Shown: piece by piece, positions 54,749 through 63,853 of the stretch
How positions within the stretch are numbered: the stretch's first letter is position 1
Layout: each line of letters begins with the position of its first letter
From: Haloarcula marismortui ATCC 43049
GTDB lineage: Archaea; Halobacteriota; Halobacteria; Halobacteriales; Haloarculaceae
NCBI RefSeq assembly: GCF_000011085.1
Contig: NC_006395.1
Coordinates: 186,001 to 250,000, forward strand
Direction of reading: 5' to 3'
DNA length: 64,000 nucleotides
The notes under the pieces: generated by a model
The model's database searches: none
The model's input: only the letters and a program-made list of their open reading frames with translations
Told to the model about the DNA's origin: nothing
Program-made: the position numbers and the translations under genes

Positions 54749-56083
54749 ATGTTACTCACTGGGACTGTCGTTTCGGATTCTGAGACCGTCCTGCAGGACG
54801 GAGCGGTCGTCGTTTCCGGGGACCGTATCGAGGCCGTGGGTTCCCGGGCCGAACTCGAATCGCAGTACGCTGACCACGAACACCAGTCATACGACGTGCT
54901 GTTGCCGGGGCTCGTCGGTGGCCACATCCATTCCGTACAGAGTCTCGGCCGCGGCATCGCCGACGATACGGAACTACTCGATTGGCTGTTCGACTACATT
55001 CTGCCGATGGAAGCCTCCCTCACGGCCGAGGAGATGGAAGTCGCGGCGAAACTGGGCTATCTGGAGATGATCGAAAGCGGGACCACGACCTGCATTGACC
55101 ACCTGTCGGTCGCTCACGCGGACCGCGCCTTTGAAGCGGCGGGTGAGATCGGCATCCGCGGCGTGCTCGGGAAGGTGCTGATGGACCAGCGCTCGCCCGA
55201 CGGCCTGCTAGAGGACACACAGGCCGCACTGGACGAATCTGAGCGACTGATTCAGCAGTATCACGGTGCCTATAACGACCGGATCCGGTACGCTGTCACA
55301 CCCCGTTTTGCCGTCTCGTGTAGCGAGGCCTGTCTCCGTGGGGTGCGCGAACTCGTGGACAAATACGACGGTGTCCGCATCCACACCCACGCCAGTGAGA
55401 ACCAGAGCGAAATCGAGACGGTGAAAGAAGACACTGGGATGCGAAACATCCACTGGCTTGACGAGGTGGGACTCACCGGGGAGGACGTTGTTCTTGCGCA
55501 CTGTGTCTGGACCGACGAGAGCGAGCGCGAAGTCCTCGCAGAGACGGGGACTCACGTCACGCACTGCCCGTCCTCGAATATGAAACTCGCAAGTGGTATC
55601 GCACCGATCTGGGACTACCGTGACCGCGGTATCAACGTCGCAATCGGCAACGACGGACCGCCCTGTAACAACACCCTCGACGCCTTTACCGAGATGCGAC
55701 AGGCAAGCCTCCTGCAGAAGGTTGACCAGCTAGACCCGACGGTGACACCGGCAGCCGAAATCTTCGAGATGGCGACGCGAAACGGTGCGAAAGCCGCCGG
55801 CTTCGAGGAACTCGGTGCAATCCGGGAGGGATGGCGCGCTGACATTGTCGGCCTCGATACGGACCTCACGCGGGCAACGCCGCTGCACGACGTACTCTCC
55901 CATCTGGTGTTTGCGGCCCACGGCGACGATGTCCGCTTCACGATGGTCGACGGGAACGTCCTCATGGAACAGGGTGAGGTAACCACTATCGACGCCGACG
56001 CCGTCCGCTCTCAGGCCTCGACGATGGGCCTTGAGATGGACCTCGAAGACGCACGCAAGTCCGCACAGGAACAGAAGCCCTGA
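54749..56083 (+). CDS. TRZ/ATZ-type amidohydrolase (adenosine/SAH/methylthioadenosine deaminase-like)
   Basis: A 444-residue metal-dependent deaminase. The metal ligands are in order: GGHIHSVQSLGRGIADD (H-x-H), the RIHTHASEN His, VVLAHCVW His and GNDGPPCNNTLD Asp. Catalytic Glu lies in the MIESGTTTCIDH region and HASE. The TRZ/ATZ subfamily deaminates S-adenosylhomocysteine, methylthioadenosine, 5'-deoxyadenosine or related purines and triazines; which one is not readable. It converges with the PhnDCE-like operon. With RidA and molybdenum-hydroxylase genes next door, a purine-catabolic role is plausible but unproven. Confidence 0.83.
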   Translation: MLLTGTVVSDSETVLQDGAVVVSGDRIEAVGSRAELESQYADHEHQSYDVLLPGLVGGHIHSVQSLGRGIADDTELLDWLFDYILPMEASLTAEEMEVAAKLGYLEMIESGTTTCIDHLSVAHADRAFEAAGEIGIRGVLGKVLMDQRSPDGLLEDTQAALDESERLIQQYHGAYNDRIRYAVTPRFAVSCSEACLRGVRELVDKYDGVRIHTHASENQSEIETVKEDTGMRNIHWLDEVGLTGEDVVLAHCVWTDESEREVLAETGTHVTHCPSSNMKLASGIAPIWDYRDRGINVAIGNDGPPCNNTLDAFTEMRQASLLQKVDQLDPTVTPAAEIFEMATRNGAKAAGFEELGAIREGWRADIVGLDTDLTRATPLHDVLSHLVFAAHGDDVRFTMVDGNVLMEQGEVTTIDADAVRSQASTMGLEMDLEDARKSAQEQKP

Positions 56084-56111
56084 CGCGGGCCTGTTGGCTC
56101 TCGTCCGAATG

Positions 56112-56990
56112 TCAGCCGAGCCGCGTCCGCAACTGAGACCCGAGCCAGTCGCTCGTGACGACCAGCGCAAACACGGCAAGGATGGCGGTCGAGAGTTTTC
56201 CGTACTGCAACCGCTGAATGGTGATGACGAGATAGTATCCGACGCCACCCGCACCCACGAACCCGAGGATGGCGGCCGACCGAATGGTACACTCCCAGCG
56301 GTACAGCGTGTACGAGGCGATTGTGGGCGTCACCTGCGGAACCATCCCGTGACAGACCGCCTGCAGGCGAGTCGCACCACTTCCGGCAACCGCCTCGGTC
56401 GTCATCGGGTCCGTGTCTTCAAGGAAGTCGGCGTACAGTTTTCCCAGGACACCGGCGTTGTGAACTGCCAGCGCGAGAACGCCCGCAAACGGGCCGAGGC
56501 CGATAGCGGTAACGAACAGGAATCCCCAGACGATGCCGGGGACGGAGCGCAGAAAGCTGAGCACGGTTCGGCTGGCGTGATAGAGACCGCGTCCGACGGC
56601 AATACGGCCGGCTGAAGCGTTTCTGTATAGCGGGCCACGATGGGTGACGGTGGCGGCACTGGTCAGACCGAGTGGGACGGCGAGCGCGACAGCGAGTGTG
56701 GTTCCGACAACGCTGATAGCCAGGGTTTCGACGATAGCCCACAGCAGGCCATCCCGAAGGCTTCGTCCCAGCAGGTATTCACGGCCAGTCTCCGGTGGGA
56801 AGCCCTCGGCAACGAACGCGCCCATCTGCTCACGAGCACCGGCGGCGAACAGGGCCATCGGATCCACTTCGGCGATCCACGCCGCAGTCGCTAGAATGAC
56901 ACAGCCGCCGAGGAGTGTCGTGAGCTGGCCTTTCGAGAGTCCGGTCGCAGCGTGCTGGGCGGCATCTGGACCGCTATATTTTTCAGACAT
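56112..56990 (-). CDS. phnE: PhnE-like ABC transporter permease
   Basis: A 292-residue permease from the ATG at 56990. Five to six membrane spans are visible ([68 protein letters not shown]). The cytoplasmic coupling loop [25 protein letters not shown] matches PhnE permeases. It overlaps the ATPase gene by eight bases. The family imports phosphonate or phosphite, but paralogues transport other oxyanions, and no phosphonate enzyme is adjacent here. Confidence 0.84.
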
Positions 56991-57804
56991 ACCACGGAAC
57001 CGGGATATCGCTCTCTTTCTCTGTTCCCGTTCGTTCGGCGTCGGTACCCGGCGTGGATGCTCCCGCCGCAAAGAGGGCATCCAGTTGGTCGTCGGTCACC
57101 GCCCGTGCGGGCGTATCAAACCTGACTCGGCCATCCGCCATGCCGACAATCCGGTCGAAGTGCTCCAGTGCCAGGTCGACCTCGTGAAGGACGGTGACCA
57201 GCAGTTCCCCGTCGAGGGCGGCGTCGAGAACGTCGATAACGTTCCGACGGGAGCTGGGGTCGAGGTTCGCTGTCGGTTCGTCGGCCAACACGACCTCGGC
57301 ATCCTGCATGAGGGCCCGTGCGAAGGCGACCCGCTGGCGTTCGCCGGCACTCAACGATTTCACGGGGACATCAGCACGGCCAACTAGCCCGACAGCATCG
57401 AGTCGTTCGAGGGCTGGCTCTGGATGCTGGGGCAGCAGTGGCTCGATGAAGCCACGGAGCCAGGACAGGGCTCCGAGGCGTCCAGTGAGGACGTTCGACA
57501 GTGCTGTCCGCCGGTCCACGAGCGTCTCCCCCTGATACGCAAGCGTCGCGGTCGAACCCGTACTGCTGCTCCCGTCGAAGCGAACTGTTCCAACATCAGG
57601 CTGCAACGCGCCGGCTGCCAGCCTGAGAAGCGTGGTTTTGCCGGCTCCCGACGGGCCGATGACGGCGACCCGTTCACCGGCTTCCAGTTTGAGCGAGACA
57701 TCCCGTACCGCAACTTTCCCGCCGAATCGCTTGGTGACACTATCGAAAACGAGCCCCTGGCCTGATTGTTTGCCCTCTGGCCGCGCTGTGTACTTGCTCT
57801 TCAC
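56983..57804 (-). CDS. phnC: PhnC-like ABC transporter ATPase
   Basis: A 273-residue ATPase from a GTG at 57804, chosen because this GTG overlaps the stop of the binding-protein gene (GTGA) and gives a normal N-terminus; the open frame further upstream is spurious. Walker A is GPSGAGKTT, the signature is [16 protein letters not shown], Walker B is [13 protein letters not shown] and the switch His is in [10 protein letters not shown]. It powers uptake with the permease downstream. The C-terminal extension of about 40 residues is specific to this gene. Confidence 0.87.
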
Positions 57805-58676
57805 CCGTCGCCTCCCCGTTCGATGCCAGCCATCTCGACGGCCGTTTCCAGCGAGGTGAACGCGTCGTGGCTCACCCCGACGTACTGGTCGACAGCCTGC
57901 TGGTCGAGAATGTCCGTTCGCCCTTTCGAATCGAGGGTCGTGAACGCCGTCTGCACAGCGTCCGCTGTCGTTGCCTCTAGCGACGGGGCAACGGCCCACG
58001 GGTAATCAGGGAAACCGGGGGTCCGCCAGAGCTCTTGTACCCCATCAACAGCGTCCTCTGCGAGTAGTCTGGCGTAGATGCGGGCGTTCAGGGCCCCGAC
58101 GACACCGCTCGTCCGGCCGACTGTCGCTGCCGTTGCGTCGTGGGCACCGACGTGTGTGACCTGTGCGAACGCGTCGGTGTGTAGGCTGTACTCTGTCCGA
58201 AGGTGGTACGTCGGCATCACGGTTCCACTGGTCGAGAGCGGGTCGCCAAACACCAGTTCGGTCTCGCTTGCAGTCTCGACTACGTCTGCCATTCCTGTCA
58301 GGTCACTATCTGACGGGGCGATGAACACGGAGTGCCACTCTGTCTGTCCATTCCGTGACCCGACGGCGACTGGCTTTGCGCCTGCTCGATGATGCGCCAG
58401 AATGTACGATACACCACCGTAATAGGCAATATCGACCTGGCCCGCGACCATCGCCTGTACCATCCCGGCATAGTCAGCCGCTGTGCGTAGCTCGGTCTCG
58501 ACGTCAAGTTCGGTCGCCAGATACGCCGCGAGTTCGGTGTTCTGTTCGATGGCGGTATCCGGGTCCACGTCGGGCACGATACCGACCGTCAGCGTCGGCG
58601 TTGCTGTCCCTCCGAGACAGCCTGACAGTGAGAGCGCTGCCGCTGTTCCCAGGAATTCACGCCTCGTGGGTCGCAT
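57801..58676 (-). CDS. phnD: PhnD-like Tat lipoprotein, ABC substrate-binding
   Basis: A 291-residue protein from the ATG at 58676; an ATG at 58721 would add 15 residues. [20 protein letters not shown] is a twin-arginine signal with lipobox. The body is a type-2 PhnD-like binding fold ([53 protein letters not shown], the anion-site pattern). It captures the ligand on the outer face of the membrane. It overlaps phnC and follows ridA on the same strand. PhnD relatives bind phosphonate, phosphite or other oxyanions, so substrate should not be assumed. Confidence 0.83.
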
Positions 58677-58765
58677 TACGCTGTGATGCGAGTCGCCGGG
58701 CTTGAAAGTTGTGTGCGCCACATCCCGGCTGTGTGGCCCACGACAGCAGTGCGCGTCTGTCGGCC

Positions 58766-59146
58766 TCAGTCGTTCGTTGCGATGGCTTCGATTTCGACGC
58801 CGACACCCTTTGGCAGATTTGCGACCTCAACTGCGCTCCGGGCCGGCGGCGCTTCGTCGAAGAAGCCGGCATACGTGTCGTTCATGTCCTCAAAGTCGTC
58901 GATGTCATCAAGATAGACGGTCACCTTCAATACGTCACTCATCTCCAGCCCCTCAGATGCCAGCACCGCTTCGACGTTCGATAGCGCCTGTTCCGCCTGT
59001 GTCGCTATCGGTTTGTCGTCCAGCAGGTCGCCGTCGGGCGTCATCGGAATCTGGCCCGCGGTGAACACGAGCGAACCGTTTGTCGTTGCCTGACTGTACG
59101 CCCCGACTGCATCGGGTGCATCGGCCGTGCTGATAGTCCGTTTCAT
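58766..59146 (-). CDS. ridA: RidA-family enamine/imine deaminase
   Basis: A 126-residue protein, standard RidA length. It has AVGAYSQATTNGSLVFTAGQIPMTPDG, TQAEQALSNVEAVLAS, VTVYLDDIDDFEDMN and APPARSAVEVANLPKGVGVEIEAIA with the catalytic Arg. RidA hydrolyses reactive enamines and imines made by PLP and other amine-oxidising enzymes, protecting them. It stands between mocA and the PhnDCE-like genes on one strand, hinting that the imported compound contains nitrogen. Confidence 0.9.
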   Translation of the reverse strand: MKRTISTADAPDAVGAYSQATTNGSLVFTAGQIPMTPDGDLLDDKPIATQAEQALSNVEAVLASEGLEMSDVLKVTVYLDDIDDFEDMNDTYAGFFDEAPPARSAVEVANLPKGVGVEIEAIATND

Positions 59147-59178
59147 CAGCCGAGTGTTCCACCATCAGTGTCTTAAAT

Positions 59179-59796
59179 TTACAGGCTGTCGCGGCGGTCG
59201 GTGAACTCGGCGAGGTCAGCATCGGTATCGATATCCCAGTGGACGCCGGGGTCCGAAACCTCGATGAACGCTGTCTTCTCGGTGGTCTCGATGATATCTC
59301 GACCGCCGCGGTCGCCGGAGACAGAGGCGAGCGAATCGAAATGGCAGTTGTCGAAAAGCACCGGATTACCCCGTCTCCCCTCGTGCTCGGGAACAACAAC
59401 GGTTGCCGTTCCTGTACGGTACGCTTCGAGAAGCTCCTCGATGGTTTCGACGCGTACAAACGGCATATCGCCCAGCAAGAACAGGGCGGCGTCCCAGCCG
59501 GCCGAACGGGCAAACTCGACTCCATGTCGAACCGACGCACTCTGGCCGGTCGCGTACTCGTCGTTATGCTGAACTGAGAGCGAGAGGCCATCCAGCGCAG
59601 CAGCGACGGCCACTTTTTCGTGGCCGAGGACGGCGACAGCGTCCGACAGCGATGACTTGCAGGCGGTTTCGGTCACCTGTCGGACGACTGCTTTCCCATC
59701 GATAGTCGCCAGCAGTTTGTTACCCGACTCGTATCGAGAACTCCGCCCAGCAGCGAGGATGACACCGCCGACTCTGGTCCGATGTTGACCGCTCAT
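59179..59796 (-). CDS. mocA: MocA-like molybdopterin nucleotidyltransferase
   Basis: A 205-residue protein of the MobA/MocA family. GVILAAGRSSRYESGNKLL is the nucleotide-binding loop, followed by LFLLGDMPFV and the RRGNPVLFD motif conserved in MocA and its relatives. MocA makes the cytosine dinucleotide form of the molybdenum cofactor for xanthine-dehydrogenase-type enzymes. It lies 46 bp after yqeC and 32 bp before ridA on the same strand. Such a mocA-like gene commonly accompanies selenium-dependent molybdenum hydroxylases. Confidence 0.83.
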   Translation of the reverse strand: MSGQHRTRVGGVILAAGRSSRYESGNKLLATIDGKAVVRQVTETACKSSLSDAVAVLGHEKVAVAAALDGLSLSVQHNDEYATGQSASVRHGVEFARSAGWDAALFLLGDMPFVRVETIEELLEAYRTGTATVVVPEHEGRRGNPVLFDNCHFDSLASVSGDRGGRDIIETTEKTAFIEVSDPGVHWDIDTDADLAEFTDRRDSL

Positions 59797-59842
59797 ACTA
59801 CCCCTCGTCTCGCAACACTACCGGCTGTGCCCTCGCAGTCAG

Positions 59843-60625
59843 TCATCGCTGCTTCTCCTCTTGCACATCCGATCTTGAGACCTCTTCACAGATATCCGAC
59901 GCGAACGATGTGATGACGCCCCGAGAACACCGCTCTGTCTGTGAAAGCGCGTGGGTGAGCACGTCAGTAGCGATACGCCGCTGTGGTTCGGTATCCGCTT
60001 TGTTGACTAGCGGTATCACAGACGCCTCGGCTGGCGCGTTTCGGAGGCCACCGTTGGGATGTGTGAGCACTGTCCCGACAGCCGCCGCAGTAATCGTGTC
60101 GCCCACACGAAGGCCGGTGATATCCGCGACCCGCTCCGGTCGATGGACCACGTCCGTCGTCAGCGCTTCACCGACGGCGGCGACTGAGGCGACCGGGACG
60201 ACGTGGGTCGCTGTACTCGGGACGACTGGCTCTCCGTCGCTAGGCGCTTTGAACTCCCGCTTGCGTGCCCCGTCAGCCTTGACGAGAAGCCAGTCGAAGA
60301 GTCCGGCATCGGATAGCTGCTCCATCACACTCGCCTCGAATCCGCGAACCTTCCGGTTGACTCGCGCCGGATCGGCTACCTCCTCGCGAGCGACAGCAAT
60401 CGGCGGGTCGCGCGTCTTGAGGTCGGTACGCCACCCGTCCGGGTCGGTGAGCGTCAGAGGCAGGTTGGGCGGGGGCGGCATCGCCGTCGTTGTCGTGTAG
60501 CCTACGTCGTATCCCTCGTCGGTCCCCTCAACGGTCAGTTTTCCCATCGCGGATTTCTTTCCGCCGGCCCCGACAAAGGCGACAGCGGCGCTGGAACCCA
60601 GGCCCAGCGCAGCAGCCAGATCCAT
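59843..60625 (-). CDS. yqeC: YqeC, selenium-dependent molybdenum-hydroxylase accessory protein
   Basis: A 260-residue protein from the ATG at 60625; upstream frame to 60769 is spurious. It opens MDLAAALGLGSSAAVAFVGAGGKKSAM, the P-loop-like start typical of YqeC. WLLVKADGARKREFKAPSDGEPVVP is the family's second signature, then VVHRPERVADITGLRVGD. YqeC is, with YqeB, a marker of the trait that loads a labile selenium atom onto certain molybdenum hydroxylases. It is divergent from tusA, 94 bp away, and heads the yqeC-mocA-ridA-phnDCE gene series. Confidence 0.87.
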   Translation of the reverse strand: MDLAAALGLGSSAAVAFVGAGGKKSAMGKLTVEGTDEGYDVGYTTTTAMPPPPNLPLTLTDPDGWRTDLKTRDPPIAVAREEVADPARVNRKVRGFEASVMEQLSDAGLFDWLLVKADGARKREFKAPSDGEPVVPSTATHVVPVASVAAVGEALTTDVVHRPERVADITGLRVGDTITAAAVGTVLTHPNGGLRNAPAEASVIPLVNKADTEPQRRIATDVLTHALSQTERCSRGVITSFASDICEEVSRSDVQEEKQR

Positions 60626-60719
60626 ACGCTCGCTCCGCGCAAGACACACAAATAGCTTACCGGCGCAACCACGTGTGGCGGCGATAGCGTTTTTGTGATC
60701 TAATGGCACACGTACCGGT

Positions 60720-60968
60720 ATGGCCCGCGTAGACGTTCGTGGTGAAATCTGCCCCCGGCCAGCGCTCATTGTCCGGCAGGCGCTTTCGGACCTCGATACC
60801 GGCGAGACGCTCGTCGTTCGAGGTGATTACCCGCCGGCCGAAGAGAACCTCCGGCGGATGTGTACGACGCACGGCATCGACGTGACGACCGCGGAGACTG
60901 CTGGCGAGTCCGACGAGTTCGAACTGGAACTTCGGGTGACCGAGATGGCGTCGCTATCGGAGGCCTGA
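60720..60968 (+). CDS. TusA/YedF-like sulfur-carrier protein
   Basis: An 82-residue protein of TusA size. The N-terminal strand VDVRGEICPRPALIVRQAL contains the active-site C-P-x-P cysteine; the rest (GETLVVRGDYPPAEENLRRMC) fits the TusA two-layer fold. TusA carries persulfide; a relative, YedF (TusA joined to DsrE), is a known companion of selD. The next gene, selD, starts two bases after this stop codon, so they are co-translated. It probably carries selenium or sulfur for the pathway. Confidence 0.82.
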   Translation: MARVDVRGEICPRPALIVRQALSDLDTGETLVVRGDYPPAEENLRRMCTTHGIDVTTAETAGESDEFELELRVTEMASLSEA

Positions 60969-60970
60969 GT

Positions 60971-62011
60971 GTGGGACCCGACGCGGCGACTGACGATGAC
61001 GACGAGACGACGCGCCTGACGGAGTACACGGAACTCCACGGCTGTTCCTGCAAAGTTGGCCAGAGCGACCTCGATTCGCTGCTCGCCGATGCCGGCCTCA
61101 CCGGTGAGAGCGACGCGTTGCTGTTCGGCATTGGCGAGGACGCCGCTGCGCGGAAACTTACCGACGACCTCGCGCTGGTCTCGACGGTGGATTTCTTCAC
61201 ACCCATCGTCGACGACCCGTACGACTTCGGCCGTATCGCCGCCTGCAACGCCGCTAGCGATGCCTTCGCTACGGGTGCGGTCGAGAATGTCGACTGCTTG
61301 GTCGTCCTCGGACTCCCACGAGCACTAACCGAGAGCGCAGCGCCAATTCTCGCCGGCATGGCTGACGCACTGGACGCGATGGATGGCGTCATCGCCGGCG
61401 GTCACACCATTATGAGTCCGTGGCCCTTCGCCGGCGGGGCCATCTCGGCAACGGGGCGTCCCGACGCCCTCCTCACCTCGCAGGGAGCCAGTCCCGGCGA
61501 CCGGCTCTACCTGACCAAACCGCTCGGGACACAGCCAGCTATGGGGGCGACCCGCGTGACTGACGAGCAGTTCGTCGAGACGGTCACCGACGCCACTGAC
61601 CGGCCGCTCGACACCATTGCTTCGGAGGCTATTGCGTGGATGACCACACCGAACCGGGACGCAACAGTCGCGTGCCGCGAATACGCGACAGCCGCGACTG
61701 ATATTACCGGCTTCGGCCTCGTCGGGCAGAGCCGCGTGGTGGCCGCCCGCTCGAACGTCGGTATCGAACTGACACATCTCCCGGTCATCACGGGAACGCC
61801 TGCCCTCTCGACGCTTTTCGGATACGGGCTGACTGCGGGCGAGAGCGCGGAGACCAGCGGGGGACTGTTCGTCTCCGTCCCGCCGACTGCGACTGACGCC
61901 GTCGAAACGGCGTTCGACGACGCCGGCGTGTTCTACCGTGCTGTCGGACGTGTTACGGCCGGACGCGGTGTCTCACTTTCGGACCCGACTATCGAAGAAG
62001 TCAGCCGCTAA
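60971..62011 (+). CDS. selD: Selenide, water dikinase (selenophosphate synthetase)
   Basis: A 346-residue SelD from a GTG at 60971, which follows the tusA stop immediately; the open frame up to 60860 overlaps tusA and is rejected. The catalytic loop HGCSCKVGQSDL has Cys and Lys at the active site, with Cys in place of selenocysteine. GIGEDAAARKL, TVDFFTPIVDDPYDFGRIAACNA and AGGHTI follow as in all SelDs. It makes selenophosphate from selenide and ATP. No selA, selB, sepSecS or ybbB (tRNA selenation) gene is in the window. Confidence 0.92.
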   Translation: MGPDAATDDDDETTRLTEYTELHGCSCKVGQSDLDSLLADAGLTGESDALLFGIGEDAAARKLTDDLALVSTVDFFTPIVDDPYDFGRIAACNAASDAFATGAVENVDCLVVLGLPRALTESAAPILAGMADALDAMDGVIAGGHTIMSPWPFAGGAISATGRPDALLTSQGASPGDRLYLTKPLGTQPAMGATRVTDEQFVETVTDATDRPLDTIASEAIAWMTTPNRDATVACREYATAATDITGFGLVGQSRVVAARSNVGIELTHLPVITGTPALSTLFGYGLTAGESAETSGGLFVSVPPTATDAVETAFDDAGVFYRAVGRVTAGRGVSLSDPTIEEVSR

Positions 62012-62028
62012 CGTCGATTAAGAGCCTT

Positions 62029-63609
62029 CTACCGCAACCGGAGCACTGCCTCTAGCACGCCACCGCCGAGACACAGTGCTTTGTCGGAGATTTTCGTTGG
62101 GTCGACAGACTCGCCACGAGGGTCGACATCGCCGAGTTTGGTGCCCTCGCTGACACTGAGGCCGCCGTGAACTAGGCCGCGAACCAGTCCATCTATCTCG
62201 GTTTCGACCGGCCGGTCGCCGACGGTGCCGACCACGTCGCCGGCTGTGACACTATCGCCGATGGCGACCGTCGGGGTCCACTCACCGTCTGTCGGGGCGC
62301 GAAGCACCCGCTCGTGAGTGTAGCCACGGCGTTCGCCGGGCTCGCCGTCGTATTCGCTTGCCGTCCCGTCGTAGAACACACGGCCGAGTTCGTGCCCGCG
62401 GTCCGTTTCGACGACTGCGTCTACGTCCTCTCCGGCCTCGAAACCGGGCCCCATCCCGACCACCACGTCGGCGTCTTCCCGGCGCGTACCGGTGTCGAAC
62501 GCCCCTTTCGCCATAATCGCGTCGACAAGGACCGCCGCGTCGAGGTCGTCAGCGACAGTCGCCTCGGGGTCGACGAGTACCGGCACGACATCGTCGGCGA
62601 GCAGTTCGAGTGCCTCGTCGATGTCCGCTGCTGCACGGCCAGTGACTCCTTCGACTTCCACCTCGTCTTCGTACAGCGCCGCGCCGAAGGCGACCGCCCG
62701 CCGGACGACTGTCGGTTGGTCGACTTCGGTGACGATGACCGGAAAGCCGGCCTGCTGAAGCCGATAGACGACGCCGCTGCCGAGGTCGCCGCCACCGCGG
62801 ACGACGACGAGGTCGTCGAGATTCAGGCGCGTCGCCCGCGCACCGGTGGCGTCGTGGCGGTCCATGGTGACCTCGGCGAGAACCGAGAGCGCGACGGCGG
62901 CCGGCCCGCTCCCGCCGAGGTCGAGTCCCACCGGTGTCTGGACCCGGCTGAGGTCCCGACGGGCGTACCCGGACTCGGCGAGCGAATCGAGCACGTGGTT
63001 GGCCTTTGTCTCGCTTGCGACGAGGCCAACGTAGCCAGCCTCGCCGTCCAGCGCTGCGGCGACGGCAGCCTGATCGAACGTCCCGCTCCGCGTCGCGACG
63101 GCCACGGCTGTCTCTGTCCCCATCGGCAGGTCACCGAGCGCCTCTCCGTATTCGCCGTGAATCACGTCCGTCTCGTCGGGGAACTGCGTCGGGTCGGCGT
63201 ACGCCTCGCGGTCGTCGACCACGGTGACGGCGTAGCCCAGTCGCTCCGCCAGTGGGGCCAGTTCGACGCTGATGTGGCCGCCGCCGGCGATGTAGAGCTG
63301 TGCCTGTCCGCGAACATGGTCGATGAACACGTCCATCTCGCCGCCACAGACCATGCCCGTGTTGCCGCCGCGTTCGAGTTCGTACGTCCGGATACCAGGG
63401 TCGTCGGCTCCCGAAAGCACTGACCGGGCGTCCTGTACGGCGAGATGCTCGACCGTGCCGCCACCGATGGTTCCGTACTCTTCGTCAGCGGTGACGATCA
63501 TCTTGTCCCCCACGTCCCGCGGTGCGCTGCCGTCCTTGCGGACGATAGTCAGGAGCGCCGCCGGCTTTCCTTGCGCTGCCAGTTCATCAAGCTGTTCGAA
63601 CAGGCTCAT
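62029..63609 (-). CDS. XdhC-YqeB fusion, selenium-dependent molybdenum hydroxylase maturation
   Basis: A 526-residue protein from the ATG at 63609; upstream frame is read-through of tusB. Residues 1-245 are XdhC: the N-terminal LLTIVRKDGSAPRDVGDKM...GTIGGGTVE and a Rossmann domain LYIAGGGHISVELAPLAERLG. From residue about 260 begins YqeB (EF2563-type): VVRGGGDLGSGVVYRLQQAGFPV, PVLVDPEATV, MGPGFEAGEDVDAVVETDRGHELGRV and the terminal LCLGGGVLEAVL. XdhC sulfurates molybdenum cofactor; YqeB serves the selenium trait. A joint protein suggests one handler for the cofactor's S or Se ligand. It overlaps tusB (ATGA). Confidence 0.85.
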   Translation of the reverse strand: MSLFEQLDELAAQGKPAALLTIVRKDGSAPRDVGDKMIVTADEEYGTIGGGTVEHLAVQDARSVLSGADDPGIRTYELERGGNTGMVCGGEMDVFIDHVRGQAQLYIAGGGHISVELAPLAERLGYAVTVVDDREAYADPTQFPDETDVIHGEYGEALGDLPMGTETAVAVATRSGTFDQAAVAAALDGEAGYVGLVASETKANHVLDSLAESGYARRDLSRVQTPVGLDLGGSGPAAVALSVLAEVTMDRHDATGARATRLNLDDLVVVRGGGDLGSGVVYRLQQAGFPVIVTEVDQPTVVRRAVAFGAALYEDEVEVEGVTGRAAADIDEALELLADDVVPVLVDPEATVADDLDAAVLVDAIMAKGAFDTGTRREDADVVVGMGPGFEAGEDVDAVVETDRGHELGRVFYDGTASEYDGEPGERRGYTHERVLRAPTDGEWTPTVAIGDSVTAGDVVGTVGDRPVETEIDGLVRGLVHGGLSVSEGTKLGDVDPRGESVDPTKISDKALCLGGGVLEAVLRLR

Positions 63610-63851
63610 ACGAAGCTCTTGACCTCCTGTTCGACCAGGCGTTCGACTACGGCGTCGTAGGATATCCGGTCGATGTCCGGCGGCAGCGAGACACCACGCA
63701 CGGCCACGTCTCTCGCGACCGCTGAAACTGGTGCGTCGATATCCGGTGTGAGGTAGACGCCGTCCTGAATCAGGACGACGTGCGCCTCGGGGTCCCCGGC
63801 GGCAGTACGCAGTCCGATTTCTGCCATCGGCTTGTCGATGAGATATAGCAT
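63606..63851 (-). CDS. TusB/DsrH-like sulfur-relay subunit
   Basis: An 81-residue protein with the DsrH/TusB start MLYLIDKPMAEIGLR and the conserved HVVLIQDGVYLTPD segment. DsrH with DsrE and DsrF forms the ring that passes persulfide from TusA. The active-site Cys found in many relatives is absent, as in TusB. It overlaps the XdhC-YqeB gene by four bases and follows the partial DsrE-like gene by two bases. Confidence 0.75.
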   Translation of the reverse strand: MLYLIDKPMAEIGLRTAAGDPEAHVVLIQDGVYLTPDIDAPVSAVARDVAVRGVSLPPDIDRISYDAVVERLVEQEVKSFV

Positions 63852-63853
63852 TG

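Noticed and set aside
62314-63423. 369-codon plus-strand frame
   Set aside because: Antisense to the XdhC-YqeB fusion, which has unmistakable motifs.
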